This document shows positions 9,154-17,624 of a stretch of 64,000 nucleotides of DNA, in pieces. The position numbers and the translations under genes are program-made. Numbering within the stretch: position 1 is the first letter of the stretch; each line of letters opens with the position of its first letter. Below the pieces are notes generated by a model. The model saw only the letters and a program-made list of their open reading frames with translations. It was not told the DNA's origin and did not search any database. Origin of the DNA: Marinimicrobium hydrolyticum (GTDB taxonomy: Bacteria > Pseudomonadota > Gammaproteobacteria > Pseudomonadales > Cellvibrionaceae); assembly GCF_030848505.1 (NCBI RefSeq), contig NZ_JAVDDU010000007.1, positions 113,549-177,548 of the forward strand, read 5' to 3'.

Positions 9154-9408
9154 TTAGGCCCCTATGGAATAAACGTTATGCTGTTTGTCAGCCCCTGCTC
9201 CTCGGCCATGCTGGAACCATTTGAGCACAGATAAACGGCTGTCCAGCATGGTTTGGTAGGTATCTATTACCACCCGGTTTGGTCTGGGTTGGCTTTTCAA
9301 TGCGGCGATGCGGTCCGTCAGAAACTCAATATCTTGCTCCACTTTCGAACGCACCGCCTCGGTATTGGCCAGTCGCTCAGTCGCTTCAGCTTTGGGTATT
9401 TCGTACAT
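9154..9408 (-). CDS. Small hypothetical protein with predicted coiled coil
   Basis: An 84-aa protein that I do not recognise. It is highly charged and almost wholly alpha-helical in appearance (heptad-like spacing in EATERLANTEAVRSKVEQDIEFLTDRIAALK), with no signal peptide, membrane segment or cysteine. ATG at 9408 is preferred because the run GGGGGTGGAG lies 3-4 nt before it; an in-frame GTG at 9417 would overlap that site. It is convergent with cysE and separated by 222 bp from the plus-strand repeat protein. A coding role rests on the good ribosome site and unbiased composition only. Confidence 0.55.
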   Translation of the reverse strand: MYEIPKAEATERLANTEAVRSKVEQDIEFLTDRIAALKSQPRPNRVVIDTYQTMLDSRLSVLKWFQHGRGAGADKQHNVYSIGA

Positions 9409-9630
9409 TTTCTCCACCCCCTTTATCCTTGTGTGTAGTCAGGCCCCTTGTGTGTTCTCCGTTTTAACTATTGGCTTTTGGTCTCGTCCGGTAAAGTCAG
9501 TTTTCATAGTATGGAATGATGGAGCTGGGCTCGCCACCCCAGAACCATATTGTTTCGTAACTACCAGCGGCCTGCATATTGCGATGAAGTGCTATTATTT
9601 CCACAGTGGCGGCTGAATCATAGGTGAGGT

Positions 9631-10383
9631 ATGGAACCAGAAAAATTTGATCTGATCTTTCGGGGTGATATTGTCCTGGGCCATGCTCTGGATGACGTCA
9701 AATCACGCTTGCAGCAGTTGTTTAAGGCCGATGCTCAGAAAATTGACGCACTTTTCACGGGCCGCCCAGTCGCGATTAAACGGAACCTGGACAAAGCCAC
9801 CGCGGAAAAGTACAGCCAAGTGCTGTACAAAGCGGGCGCTCAGGTGCGCTTGGCACCTACCGATCACACCAAGGCGTCCGGTGGCCGAACTCAGGCCTCA
9901 AGCGGCCCTCAAGCCGCCGCCAAGACAAAAGCGCCAGCTCAAGGGCTCAGTCTGGCCCCAGCGGGCGGCTATTTGGTGAAGCCAGAGGAGCACCGGCGCT
10001 TGACCCCCGTCTCGGTGGATACCAGTGGTTTAAGTTTGCGTGCCCCCGAAGGCGAGCTTCTGGACGCTGAGGAGCGAGCGGCTGTACCGGATGCGGATCT
10101 AACCATTCCGGATTTCGATCTGGCGGAAGCGGGCGCCGACCTGCTGGGCCCAAATGAACGCCAGGAACTCCCTTTGGTGGCCGTAGAGCCGGAGGACTGG
10201 GGTTTGGCCGACGCAGGCGCGGACCTATTGTCGCCCTCCGAGCGACCCAAGGTCGAACCGGTTGTGCCCGCCAGTACAGATTTTGATTTAGCGCCAGTAG
10301 GCAGTGATATGGGGGAGAAGAAAGAAGAGGTGAATGCCCAGGTGCCGGATATCAGCGGTATTCGCCTGGTAGACCGGGATTGA
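9631..10383 (+). CDS. Hypothetical protein with conserved N-terminal domain and degenerate repeats
   Basis: A 250-aa protein. Residues 1-75 (FDLIFRGDIVLGHALDDVK, LFKADAQKIDALFTGRPVAIKR, YSQVLYKAGAQVRL) form a small domain that I recognise as a recurrent N-terminal module in gammaproteobacterial proteins, often ahead of zinc-ribbon or DUF805 regions; its function is unknown. From about residue 105 an acidic low-complexity region carries four to five degenerate repeats built on L-A-x-A-G-A-D-L-L-x-P-x-E-R (LAPAGGYLVKPEEHRR; LAEAGADLLGPNERQE; LADAGADLLSPSERPK; LAPVGSDM). No signal peptide or membrane helix is seen. It converges with ppa. Confidence 0.75.
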   Translation: MEPEKFDLIFRGDIVLGHALDDVKSRLQQLFKADAQKIDALFTGRPVAIKRNLDKATAEKYSQVLYKAGAQVRLAPTDHTKASGGRTQASSGPQAAAKTKAPAQGLSLAPAGGYLVKPEEHRRLTPVSVDTSGLSLRAPEGELLDAEERAAVPDADLTIPDFDLAEAGADLLGPNERQELPLVAVEPEDWGLADAGADLLSPSERPKVEPVVPASTDFDLAPVGSDMGEKKEEVNAQVPDISGIRLVDRD

Positions 10384-10399
10384 GCTCATCAATCCCGGT
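10373..10399. terminator. Perfect hairpin between convergent genes, possible bidirectional terminator
   Basis: An 11-bp perfect inverted repeat (ACCGGGATTGA / TCAATCCCGGT) with a 5-nt loop, whose left arm contains the TGA stop of the repeat-protein gene; ppa ends 12 bp further on. No T-tract follows on either strand, so termination is only a possibility. Confidence 0.35.
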
Positions 10400-10410
10400 C
10401 AGTGCAAAGT

Positions 10411-10944
10411 TTATTGGCCTTGCTGATAGCGCTGAGCGGATTCGGTAATTTCACGACGCGCCGCGTCGGCGTCCTCCCAGCCCTCAACCTTAACCCATTT
10501 GCCTTTCTCCAGATCCTTGTAGCGCTCAAAGAAATGGTTGATCTGTGCCAGGGTAATCTCTGGCAGGTCGGTGGCGTTTTTAATGTGGCTGTACAGGGGA
10601 GTGACCTTGTCCACGGGCACGGCAAGCACTTTGGCATCTTCGCCGGATTCGTCAGTCATTTTCAGTACGCCCACGGGGCGGCAGCGAATGACCGAACCCG
10701 GTGGCAGAGCATGGGGGAAAATCACCAGCACATCAACGGGATCACCGTCACCGCACAAGGTATGCGGCACGTAACCATAGTTGCAAGGGTAGTGCATGGA
10801 AGTGCTCAATAGGCGGTCAACAAAGATGGCGCCGCTGTCTTTATCAACTTCAAATTTTACTGGCTCGCCATTCATGGGGATTTCGATAATGACGTTGATA
10901 TCATCGGGCAGGTTTTTGCCGGAGGCGACTTGATCTAGGCTCAT
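10411..10944 (-). CDS. ppa: Inorganic pyrophosphatase
   Basis: Family I soluble pyrophosphatase (177 aa) hydrolysing pyrophosphate from biosynthetic reactions; cytoplasmic and normally hexameric. Diagnostic sequences are [40 protein letters not shown], the metal-binding DGDPVDVLV signature and [14 protein letters not shown]. The start is the ATG at 10944, with an AGGA site 7 nt upstream; a longer in-frame extension upstream has no family similarity. It converges with the repeat-protein gene and lies 106 bp from the start of the FHA gene's 3' end. Confidence 0.97.
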   Translation of the reverse strand: MSLDQVASGKNLPDDINVIIEIPMNGEPVKFEVDKDSGAIFVDRLLSTSMHYPCNYGYVPHTLCGDGDPVDVLVIFPHALPPGSVIRCRPVGVLKMTDESGEDAKVLAVPVDKVTPLYSHIKNATDLPEITLAQINHFFERYKDLEKGKWVKVEGWEDADAARREITESAQRYQQGQ

Positions 10945-11050
10945 GGTACGTTCCTGTAAACGGTGGGTGAAAAAATTGGCCGGAATTCTACCATAGCCCG
11001 GCGGGCAGCAGACAGGGAAAACCCTGGCGAGAAGCGGGCTCAACGAGGGC

Positions 11051-11881
11051 CTAAATCCAATACAGGCCGCCGATCAGCAAAATGGCGGTGACAATCAACA
11101 CAACCCAGAGCCAGAGTTCCTGACGTTGATGGGGTTTGGGTTCCTCACGGTTACCGGGGGAGGTGGGGCGGGTCTTCCAGCGTTTGGGGGTGTGCACATC
11201 GGGTTTCACTCGTGCCAGAGGCTTGAGGTTCGCCAGCGGGGTAAACGTGGACTTGGGACGGGCTGCATGTTCGGGGCCCACAATCCGAAAGCTGTAAACG
11301 TCTATCCGCAGCCGGTCGCCGCTGCGAGCCGGGGTGCGGCTCGCCAACTGTTCGTTTACATAGGTGCCACTGACTGAGTCCAGGTCCTCAACCAGTAACT
11401 GGTCGCCTTGAACCTGCACCTGTGCGTGGCGACGGGATAAATGGGATCCGGGAATGACAATGTCGTTAACGTCGGCGCGGCCAATGGTCGCCGGCCGGTC
11501 CCGGGGAATGGCGTAGCTTTTTCCGGCCAGCCAGCCACCGTCGGCGACCAGGTGCCACTCGAGTGCTGGTGCTTCATTGGCCGCTTCGGTGGGTGCCAGT
11601 ACTTCCAGCTCAATGCTTCCCAGTCGGATTACATCGCCCGGCTGAATTTCCTTTTGAGTGATTCGCTGTTCGTTAACATAGCAACCAAAGGGACTGTTGT
11701 TGTCCTTCAGGTAGACCTTGTTGGCTGTGGTAATCAGACGCGCATGCACTGGGGATATGCTCTCGTCCGGCAAAACGAGATGGTTGTCGGGAGCGCTGCC
11801 AATGCTGTACAGCTTCTCCGCGACCCAGACAGGGTCTTGTCGTCGATCCTTAAGTTGAAGCTTGAGCATGTCGTTTTCCAT
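11051..11881 (-). CDS. Tail-anchored protein with two FHA domains
   Basis: A 276-aa protein with two forkhead-associated domains, which bind phosphothreonine peptides. The first spans about 22-95 ([25 protein letters not shown] ... [17 protein letters not shown]), the second about 128-200 ([25 protein letters not shown] ... [15 protein letters not shown]). The second retains the canonical GR, SxxH and N residues better than the first. A basic Pro-rich linker leads to a single C-terminal membrane helix (about 254-274, [21 protein letters not shown]) that anchors it with both FHA domains in the cytoplasm. No Ser/Thr kinase or secretion gene is nearby, so the partner is unknown. Confidence 0.85.
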   Translation of the reverse strand: MENDMLKLQLKDRRQDPVWVAEKLYSIGSAPDNHLVLPDESISPVHARLITTANKVYLKDNNSPFGCYVNEQRITQKEIQPGDVIRLGSIELEVLAPTEAANEAPALEWHLVADGGWLAGKSYAIPRDRPATIGRADVNDIVIPGSHLSRRHAQVQVQGDQLLVEDLDSVSGTYVNEQLASRTPARSGDRLRIDVYSFRIVGPEHAARPKSTFTPLANLKPLARVKPDVHTPKRWKTRPTSPGNREEPKPHQRQELWLWVVLIVTAILLIGGLYWI

Positions 11882-12053
11882 CGCCCGATGACACTCTCTG
11901 GCCCATAGTTTGTCTGAGGCTGGCCTGGAGTCACATGATTATATCGACATTGGCGAAATTGACACTACCATAGCTGCCAGCAACAGCTGCTAGTGCTTAA
12001 GCGCATAGGGTACACTATGCGCCACTACACCTCGGGAAGAATAAGGTTAATTT

Positions 12054-14600
12054 ATGTTATCAGGTCTAGCCCGACTCTATCGGGCTGTTATTCTCAGGCA
12101 TCCAGTGTTGGTTTTGACGCTAGTGGCACTGATCAGTGCGCTCGCCGCGTTTGGGTTACCTAACTTTAAGTTGGACGCTTCGGCGGACTCCTTGACACTG
12201 GAAAGCGATCGCTCTCTGGATTTTTTCCGCGAAATCAACCAACGCTACCGGACGGGCGATTTTCTGGTCGTCACCTACACGCCGCACGCGGAGATGTTTT
12301 CCGACCAGTCATTGGAGGTGCTTAAATCCCTGCACGATGACCTCGAGCAGGTGCAAGGTGTGGAGAGTGTGAATTCCATCCTCAACGTGCCCCTGTTGTA
12401 CAGTCCCATGCGCAGTTTGGCTGAGCAGCAGGAGGAGACGCGTACCTTGCTGAGCGAGGATGTAGATCGGGAACAGGCCAAGCAGGAATTTCTGAACAGC
12501 CCCATTTATCGCGACATGATTTTGAGTGAGGATGGTCGCACCACAGCGCTACAGCTCAATTTGGCAGTGGACGATAAGTACTACGAGCTGGTCACTGAGC
12601 GGGACAGTCTGCGGGTCAAAGCGCGGGAAGAAGGTTTGACGGATAAAGAGCAGTCGCGCTTGGATGAAGTCAGCCAGGTGTTCCGGGACTACCGCACTGA
12701 AGTGACCGCTCGGGATCACGCCCGTGTCGAGGAAGTACGCGGCATCCTTGCTCAGTACGAGGACCACGCCGAACTGTTTTTGGGCGGCGTAAGCATGATC
12801 ACCTCCGATATGATCGCCTTTATTCAAAGCGACCTAATGGTATTCGGAACGGCTATCTTGGTCTTTATCATTGCCATGCTGGCGTTTATCTTCCGTCAGT
12901 GGCGTTTTGTGTTGCTGCCTTTGGCGACCTGTGTGCTAGCCGTGGTGATCGTGTTGGGTTGGCTCAGCTGGATCGATTGGCGCCTTACGGTTATCTCATC
13001 AAATTTTGTTGCGCTATTACTGATCATGACTCTCGCGCTGACCATCCACCTAGTGGTGCGATACCGGGAGACTCACGCCCAACACCCGGACTGGAGCCAG
13101 GAAGAACTGGTCGCGGACACAACCCGTTTTATGGTCCGTCCATGCCTTTATACCGCACTGACAACGATTGTGGCCTTTGTGTCTTTGGTGGTCAGTGACA
13201 TTCGGCCGGTAATCGATTTTGGCTGGATGATGACCATTGGGTTAAGTGTGGCGTTCGTACTGGCATTTGTGATTATCCCTGCCGGCTTGATGCTGTTGCC
13301 GAAAGGCGAACCAAAAGACAAAGGCGATCAGTCCGGTGCCGTAACGCTGAAGTTTTCCAAAGTGGCAGAAAACCACGGCGGCACGGTTGTAGCTGTAGCG
13401 TTGATCGCCGCTCTAATTAGTGCCTATGGCATGACGAAGCTGGAAGTGGATAACCGCTTTATCGACTACTTCCAGGAAGACACGGAAATCTATCAAGGTA
13501 TGTCGGTGATCGACCGGCAACTGGGCGGCACCATCAACCTGGATATCATTCTGGATGCGCCAGAACACGTACGGGAGAGCGAATTTCACGGGGAAGACGA
13601 TCCCTTTGCTGACCCCGAGGAAGACCCCTTCGCTGACGATGCCGCTTGGCACGACGAGGACGACCCTTTCGCCGATCCGGAAGACGGAGCAGGGGAAACT
13701 GCGGAAACCAGCTATTGGTTCACACGTGCTGGTTTGCAGGATATTCAGGCATTGCACCAATACCTGGAGTCCCTACCAGAAGTGGGTAAGGTTCAGTCAC
13801 TCAGTATCGCTTATGACGTAGCGCGGGATATTAGCGGCTCAGCGCTCAACGATTTTGAACTGGCGGTTATGCGCCGTTCTATGCCCCCGGAGATCTCCGA
13901 GGTACTGATCGACCCCTATTTATCGGATCAGCATCAACAGGCGCGAATCACCCTGCGTGTGAAGGAAACCAGCCCTGAACTGGAACGTATGCAGCTGGTG
14001 GAAAAAATTCACACGCACGCTCATGAGGAGTTGGGTTTTGACCCGGATCAGGTGCGCTTTACCGGCATGCTGGTGCTGTACAACAATATGTTGCGCAGTC
14101 TGTTTAACTCGCAGATTGTCACTCTAGGGGCGGTGTTCGTGGGCATTATGCTCATGTTCCTGGTGCTGTTCCGTTCCTTCCGCATTGCCATTATCGCCAT
14201 TCTCCCCAACATGTTGGCGGCTAGCGTGGTGCTCGGTGGCATGGGCCTGGCGGGTATACCGCTGGATATGATGACTATCACCATTGCCGCCATCACTGTC
14301 GGTGTTGGGGTGGACCACGCGATTCACTATCTGTACCGATTCCGCAAAGAGTTTTCAGAGCGACGCAATTATGTTGACGCCATGCACGCCTCCCACGCCT
14401 CTATTGGGAGAGCCATGTACTACACGGCCATCATCATCATCGTGGGTTTCTCCATACTGGCGTTATCGAGGTTTATTCCTTCCATCTACTTCGGACTGCT
14501 CACCGCTCTGGCCATGTTTACGGCGATTGTGGGCTCGTTAACGTTGTTGCCGAAGTTGGTGTTGATGACTAAGCCGTTTGGATCAGAGTCGAAGGATTGA
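12054..14600 (+). CDS. RND-superfamily exporter (MMPL/Patched-like, COG1033 type)
   Basis: An 848-aa inner-membrane protein of two similar halves, each a first transmembrane helix, a large periplasmic loop and a five-helix bundle (helices roughly 17-35 and 255-420; 443-465 and 685-835). This is the layout of MMPL/HpnN-type RND exporters that move hydrophobic molecules with proton motive force. The second periplasmic loop contains an odd acidic insertion (about residues 511-548) with three repeats of a D-D/E-D-P-F-A-D unit (DDPFADPEEDPFADDA, later DDPFADPED). It is monocistronic, with a predicted promoter region of 172 bp shared divergently with the FHA gene. Substrate unknown. Confidence 0.85.
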   Translation: MLSGLARLYRAVILRHPVLVLTLVALISALAAFGLPNFKLDASADSLTLESDRSLDFFREINQRYRTGDFLVVTYTPHAEMFSDQSLEVLKSLHDDLEQVQGVESVNSILNVPLLYSPMRSLAEQQEETRTLLSEDVDREQAKQEFLNSPIYRDMILSEDGRTTALQLNLAVDDKYYELVTERDSLRVKAREEGLTDKEQSRLDEVSQVFRDYRTEVTARDHARVEEVRGILAQYEDHAELFLGGVSMITSDMIAFIQSDLMVFGTAILVFIIAMLAFIFRQWRFVLLPLATCVLAVVIVLGWLSWIDWRLTVISSNFVALLLIMTLALTIHLVVRYRETHAQHPDWSQEELVADTTRFMVRPCLYTALTTIVAFVSLVVSDIRPVIDFGWMMTIGLSVAFVLAFVIIPAGLMLLPKGEPKDKGDQSGAVTLKFSKVAENHGGTVVAVALIAALISAYGMTKLEVDNRFIDYFQEDTEIYQGMSVIDRQLGGTINLDIILDAPEHVRESEFHGEDDPFADPEEDPFADDAAWHDEDDPFADPEDGAGETAETSYWFTRAGLQDIQALHQYLESLPEVGKVQSLSIAYDVARDISGSALNDFELAVMRRSMPPEISEVLIDPYLSDQHQQARITLRVKETSPELERMQLVEKIHTHAHEELGFDPDQVRFTGMLVLYNNMLRSLFNSQIVTLGAVFVGIMLMFLVLFRSFRIAIIAILPNMLAASVVLGGMGLAGIPLDMMTITIAAITVGVGVDHAIHYLYRFRKEFSERRNYVDAMHASHASIGRAMYYTAIIIIVGFSILALSRFIPSIYFGLLTALAMFTAIVGSLTLLPKLVLMTKPFGSESKD

Positions 14601-14860
14601 TTTAAATCCACGGATTGGGCTGGTGCAGTTAGCGTTAGTTAAGCTTTAGCCTTGGTATTGCGGTCTATTGGCTGTTCTTGCGTAGTCGTATCAAGGGTAC
14701 TGCTGCCTAATCAGCTAAGACAGTGATGACGAAGATCGGCTACCGAAACTTGCATGCTTTGGTGTGTAGGAGGGGAGTTTCGTTCTTCAGAACAAGGCTT
14801 AGTGTGGTTGGCGAAGCTGGACTTGGTGTTCGATCCCACCGGAGTTTGTAGGAAAGGTAG
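14601..14860. other. Intergenic stretch without recognised gene
   Basis: About 260 bp between the RND exporter stop and the bidirectional terminator. No ORF with a convincing ribosome site and no clear promoter. A short T-arm-like stretch (about 14840-14852) was examined and does not belong to a tRNA. Confidence 0.5.
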
Positions 14861-14899
14861 ACATAAAAAAACCCGGCATATAGCCGGGTTTTTTTATGT
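14861..14899. terminator. Strong bidirectional rho-independent terminator
   Basis: A perfect 17-bp inverted repeat: GCCGGG-containing stem, 5-nt loop ATATA and flanking A7/T7 tracts that serve as U-tracts on either strand. It closes the plus-strand RND side and the minus-strand lipoprotein gene, which ends 45 bp away. Confidence 0.93.
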
Positions 14900-14944
14900 G
14901 ATCCGCGCAGTGGCGGCGATTAACCGCCAACCGCATGGACCAGC

Positions 14945-16561
14945 TTAACGTTGTACGTAAACGCCATCGGCCATGTTGACTCTGAGGCGAGTAATAGTCA
15001 CGGTGCCTTCGGGTGCGCCATTTGGTTGCATACCGAATTTGATGCCCGGAGCGTGATCTTCATCCGGGTCAACCGCATTCATATCGAAGCCTGAGGGCAG
15101 CGGGCCGCAATCGAACGAGATGACTTCCCCAGCACCGGCGTCAGCTATCGCACTGCCATCGATCCAGCAATCATGCCATGCCCAAGAACTATACGTCAGC
15201 TGTGCAATAGGCTGTAGAGCAGCTCCACTGTCGACGAACGCTTGGTCCACAAAAAACCTGATGGACAAGGTGGCGCCAGCGTAGTTCTGAACTCCCTCAA
15301 CGTCGTAAACCATTTGCTGTCCACCTGCAGCGGGCGTCCACAAAATGCCGTCATCAACGTATTCGAAGGCGTTACCCTCTCCTTCGGTACGCCAGCCTTC
15401 TTCAAGGCTCGCAGTAATAGAAGTGGGCAGCTCAGGGAGGTAAACACCATCAGCCAGGTCAACAACCATACGCGTTACTGTAACGGTTCCACCGCCACTG
15501 CCGCCATTGGGTTGCATACCAAACTTGACTCCAGCGGCTTCTTCATCTCCTGGGGCGTGCTCTGTAAGATCGAAGCCACCTGGGAGCGGTCCACACTCGA
15601 AAACAATCGTTTCGCCCGCCTCAACTGCTGATATATCGCTGCTATCTATCCAGCAGTCATGCCATGCCCAGCTGCCATAGGTTTGCTGCGCAATTGGTTG
15701 AAGGGCGGCACCACTGTCGATAAAGTCTTGGTCTACAAAGAAGGACACAGTCAAGGTCGCGCCGGCCCAATTAATCTGACCCTCGACGTCGTACACGAGT
15801 TGCTCACCAGCAGCGGCAGGTGACCACAGAACGCCATCTTCGGTGTATTCAAACTCACCGTCGCCTTCAATGCGCCATCCACTTTCCATGGCCGCTCTGA
15901 ATCTGGTTTCGCCTTGGGGCTCGTCATCCGGACAGTCATCCTCAACAGGGAAAGTCATGCGAACGCGCTTGACCAGGATCGGCTCCATGGTCTGGTTCGA
16001 GGGAATGTTAGAGATTTGGATGCCAAAGTGCGTGGCTCCAGCGGCGGCGCCAACGTTCCAGGTTATGGTATTGTCGCCCGCTTCAAGATCGGCCGAACCA
16101 GTCCAGCCGTTATCGGCGTAACCTTCGCCCTGAATGATTAACTGCATGCCCCAGCCGTCGTCTTCCAGGTATTCACCGGGAACATACAGATCTACACGGA
16201 CGGTCACGCCGCTCATGTCTACGCTTTCTTCTTCTGGGTCTTCGACAAGCGCTACGCGTGCTTGACGGCGCCAGTTCTCTTCAGCGGTATCCCAGTGGAT
16301 TGGCGTCATACTCATGGCGCCTTCTGCGTCCACGTAGTCGAGGACAACATTTTGTCCATCGCCGTTCATGAACCATTCGTCCACAGCTTCCTGGGAGTCA
16401 AAATTGTAATTGACGACTTCCGGAGCGGGCGGTACACATTCATCTTCTACTGCTGGTGGTGGTGGCAAGTCCCTGACCGTCTCCGATGAGGAGGAGCTGC
16501 TGCCACTACAAGCCGACAGCAAGGACACGGCAAATAAGGCTATGAGTAGTTTTTGTAACAT
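14945..16561 (-). CDS. Surface lipoprotein with three jelly-roll-like (carbohydrate-binding-type) modules
   Basis: A 538-aa lipoprotein. The lipobox is LLSAC (Cys18), followed by a polyserine stretch, typical of secreted polysaccharide-degradation proteins of Cellvibrionaceae; Ser at +2 predicts the outer membrane. Three beta-rich modules follow: about 47-205, then two close copies at about 224-373 and 384-536. The copies share a block around YDVEG, AGATL, FFVDQ, DSGAALQPIAQ, SWAWHDCWID, FxCGPLP, KFGMQPNG and ADGVY; the paired cysteines (HDCWID/CGPLP) are conserved in both. I infer a carbohydrate-binding role from the fold-like pattern and exposed aromatic residues; there is no catalytic domain. 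The gene stands alone, with AGAGGG 7 nt before ATG. Confidence 0.75.
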   Translation of the reverse strand: MLQKLLIALFAVSLLSACSGSSSSSSETVRDLPPPPAVEDECVPPAPEVVNYNFDSQEAVDEWFMNGDGQNVVLDYVDAEGAMSMTPIHWDTAEENWRRQARVALVEDPEEESVDMSGVTVRVDLYVPGEYLEDDGWGMQLIIQGEGYADNGWTGSADLEAGDNTITWNVGAAAGATHFGIQISNIPSNQTMEPILVKRVRMTFPVEDDCPDDEPQGETRFRAAMESGWRIEGDGEFEYTEDGVLWSPAAAGEQLVYDVEGQINWAGATLTVSFFVDQDFIDSGAALQPIAQQTYGSWAWHDCWIDSSDISAVEAGETIVFECGPLPGGFDLTEHAPGDEEAAGVKFGMQPNGGSGGGTVTVTRMVVDLADGVYLPELPTSITASLEEGWRTEGEGNAFEYVDDGILWTPAAGGQQMVYDVEGVQNYAGATLSIRFFVDQAFVDSGAALQPIAQLTYSSWAWHDCWIDGSAIADAGAGEVISFDCGPLPSGFDMNAVDPDEDHAPGIKFGMQPNGAPEGTVTITRLRVNMADGVYVQR

Positions 16562-16862
16562 TTTTCAACCCTCTATTTTATTGTAATCTTTCAGCGAATC
16601 ATGACCGAATTCTGCTGCCCCTTAGGCACCGCCTTGTCGAAGTCGAGGGCCCACTGACGCAGATGATCTATTTTGGCAGCTGAGAGTGCGAGTAGCGCAC
16701 TGCTGACGCGCGCTACGGCGTTTAACATAGCACAGATGTATTCCCGCTGACCATAACTAGAGTCGATTTTTTGAGGGGGTTAACTGAGGCTGGCCCCGTC
16801 TTTAAGAGACGAAAAGTGGAATAGGCGCCAGCTTTTTTATACCAAAAAAGTATTTGAGAGCC
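16562..16862. other. Intergenic stretch upstream of the lipoprotein gene
   Basis: About 300 bp with no gene. It should hold the lipoprotein promoter: on the minus strand a TACAAT hexamer lies about 20 nt before the ATG. A weak plus-strand hairpin ending in six T (16791-16837) has no plus-strand gene in front of it. Confidence 0.4.
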
Positions 16863-17597
16863 TCAACGTGGCTCGTGGAGTAAAGGCACTAGCGCTGGGG
16901 TAAGATGCTCTGCCCATATTCGGTAGCCGGCCTCCGAAAGATGTAGATAGTCAGGCATGATGTCTGGGCTGATATGGCCCTGATCGTCAACTAGCTGGGC
17001 GCCGATGTCGAGAAGGTGTACTCGCTCACGATCGGCCAGTCCGCGGATCATTGCGTTGGTACGTTCTAACCGGGCCCGGTCAGGATGTTCGGGGGATTCT
17101 TGGTAGGGAAAAATGGTGTGGACCAGTATGTCCGCTGTGGGAAATACGTCCAGAAGCTTTTCAACCAAGGCGCTCACACCCAGGTAGACATCTTCGGCCG
17201 GGTGATCCGCCAACCCAAAATTGTTGACGCCAATCAAAAGTGACACAGCCCGGGGCTGTAGCTGCCCAACAGCCCCATTTTCCAGTCGCCAGAGTACGTT
17301 TTCGGTCCGGTCACCGCCAATGCCAAAGTTGGCGATTCGGTAGGCGCCCAAGTATTCCTCCAATAAGGCTTCAGGCCAGCCCTCAGTGATTGAATCTCCC
17401 AGCAGCAACAGCTCAACATCCTCTGTCCTAGCAATGTCCGTATGGGCTGCATGCATGGATTGCCAACGCTCAATGGACATCCACTCATATTCCTGCAGCC
17501 GTGGTTGTGGATCAATGGAGGCAGGTTTGTGGCTACTGCAGGCAGCCAGGGCAGTGACCATAATAAGAGACAGCAATAGGGTGCGAGTGAAAATCAT
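16863..17597 (-). CDS. SGNH/GDSL-family hydrolase lipoprotein
   Basis: A 244-aa esterase- or acetylhydrolase-like enzyme. Block I is GDSITEGW (nucleophile Ser), block II contains NFGIGGDRTENVLWRL with the oxyanion Gly, block III is IGVNNFG (GxNN instead of the usual GxND), and block V is DYLHLSEAGY with catalytic Asp and His. This resembles the platelet-activating-factor acetylhydrolase-type branch. The lipobox LAAC (Cys20) predicts a lipoprotein. I choose the ATG at 17597, which gives a normal signal peptide and has AGGT 8 nt upstream; an in-frame GTG at 17624 abuts holA without a ribosome site. Substrate unknown; acetylated polysaccharide is plausible. Confidence 0.85.
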   Translation of the reverse strand: MIFTRTLLLSLIMVTALAACSSHKPASIDPQPRLQEYEWMSIERWQSMHAAHTDIARTEDVELLLLGDSITEGWPEALLEEYLGAYRIANFGIGGDRTENVLWRLENGAVGQLQPRAVSLLIGVNNFGLADHPAEDVYLGVSALVEKLLDVFPTADILVHTIFPYQESPEHPDRARLERTNAMIRGLADRERVHLLDIGAQLVDDQGHISPDIMPDYLHLSEAGYRIWAEHLTPALVPLLHEPR

Positions 17598-17624
17598 GGG
17601 CTTAGACCTACGATGAGGTGACAC

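Noticed and set aside
14838..14860. tRNA T-arm-like sequence (GGTGTTCGATCCCACC)
   Set aside because: No matching acceptor stem, anticodon arm or D-arm could be laid out around it.
16791..16837. Plus-strand hairpin GCTGGC...GCCAGC followed by six T, resembling a terminator
   Set aside because: There is no plus-strand gene upstream and the loop is long; it may be chance.
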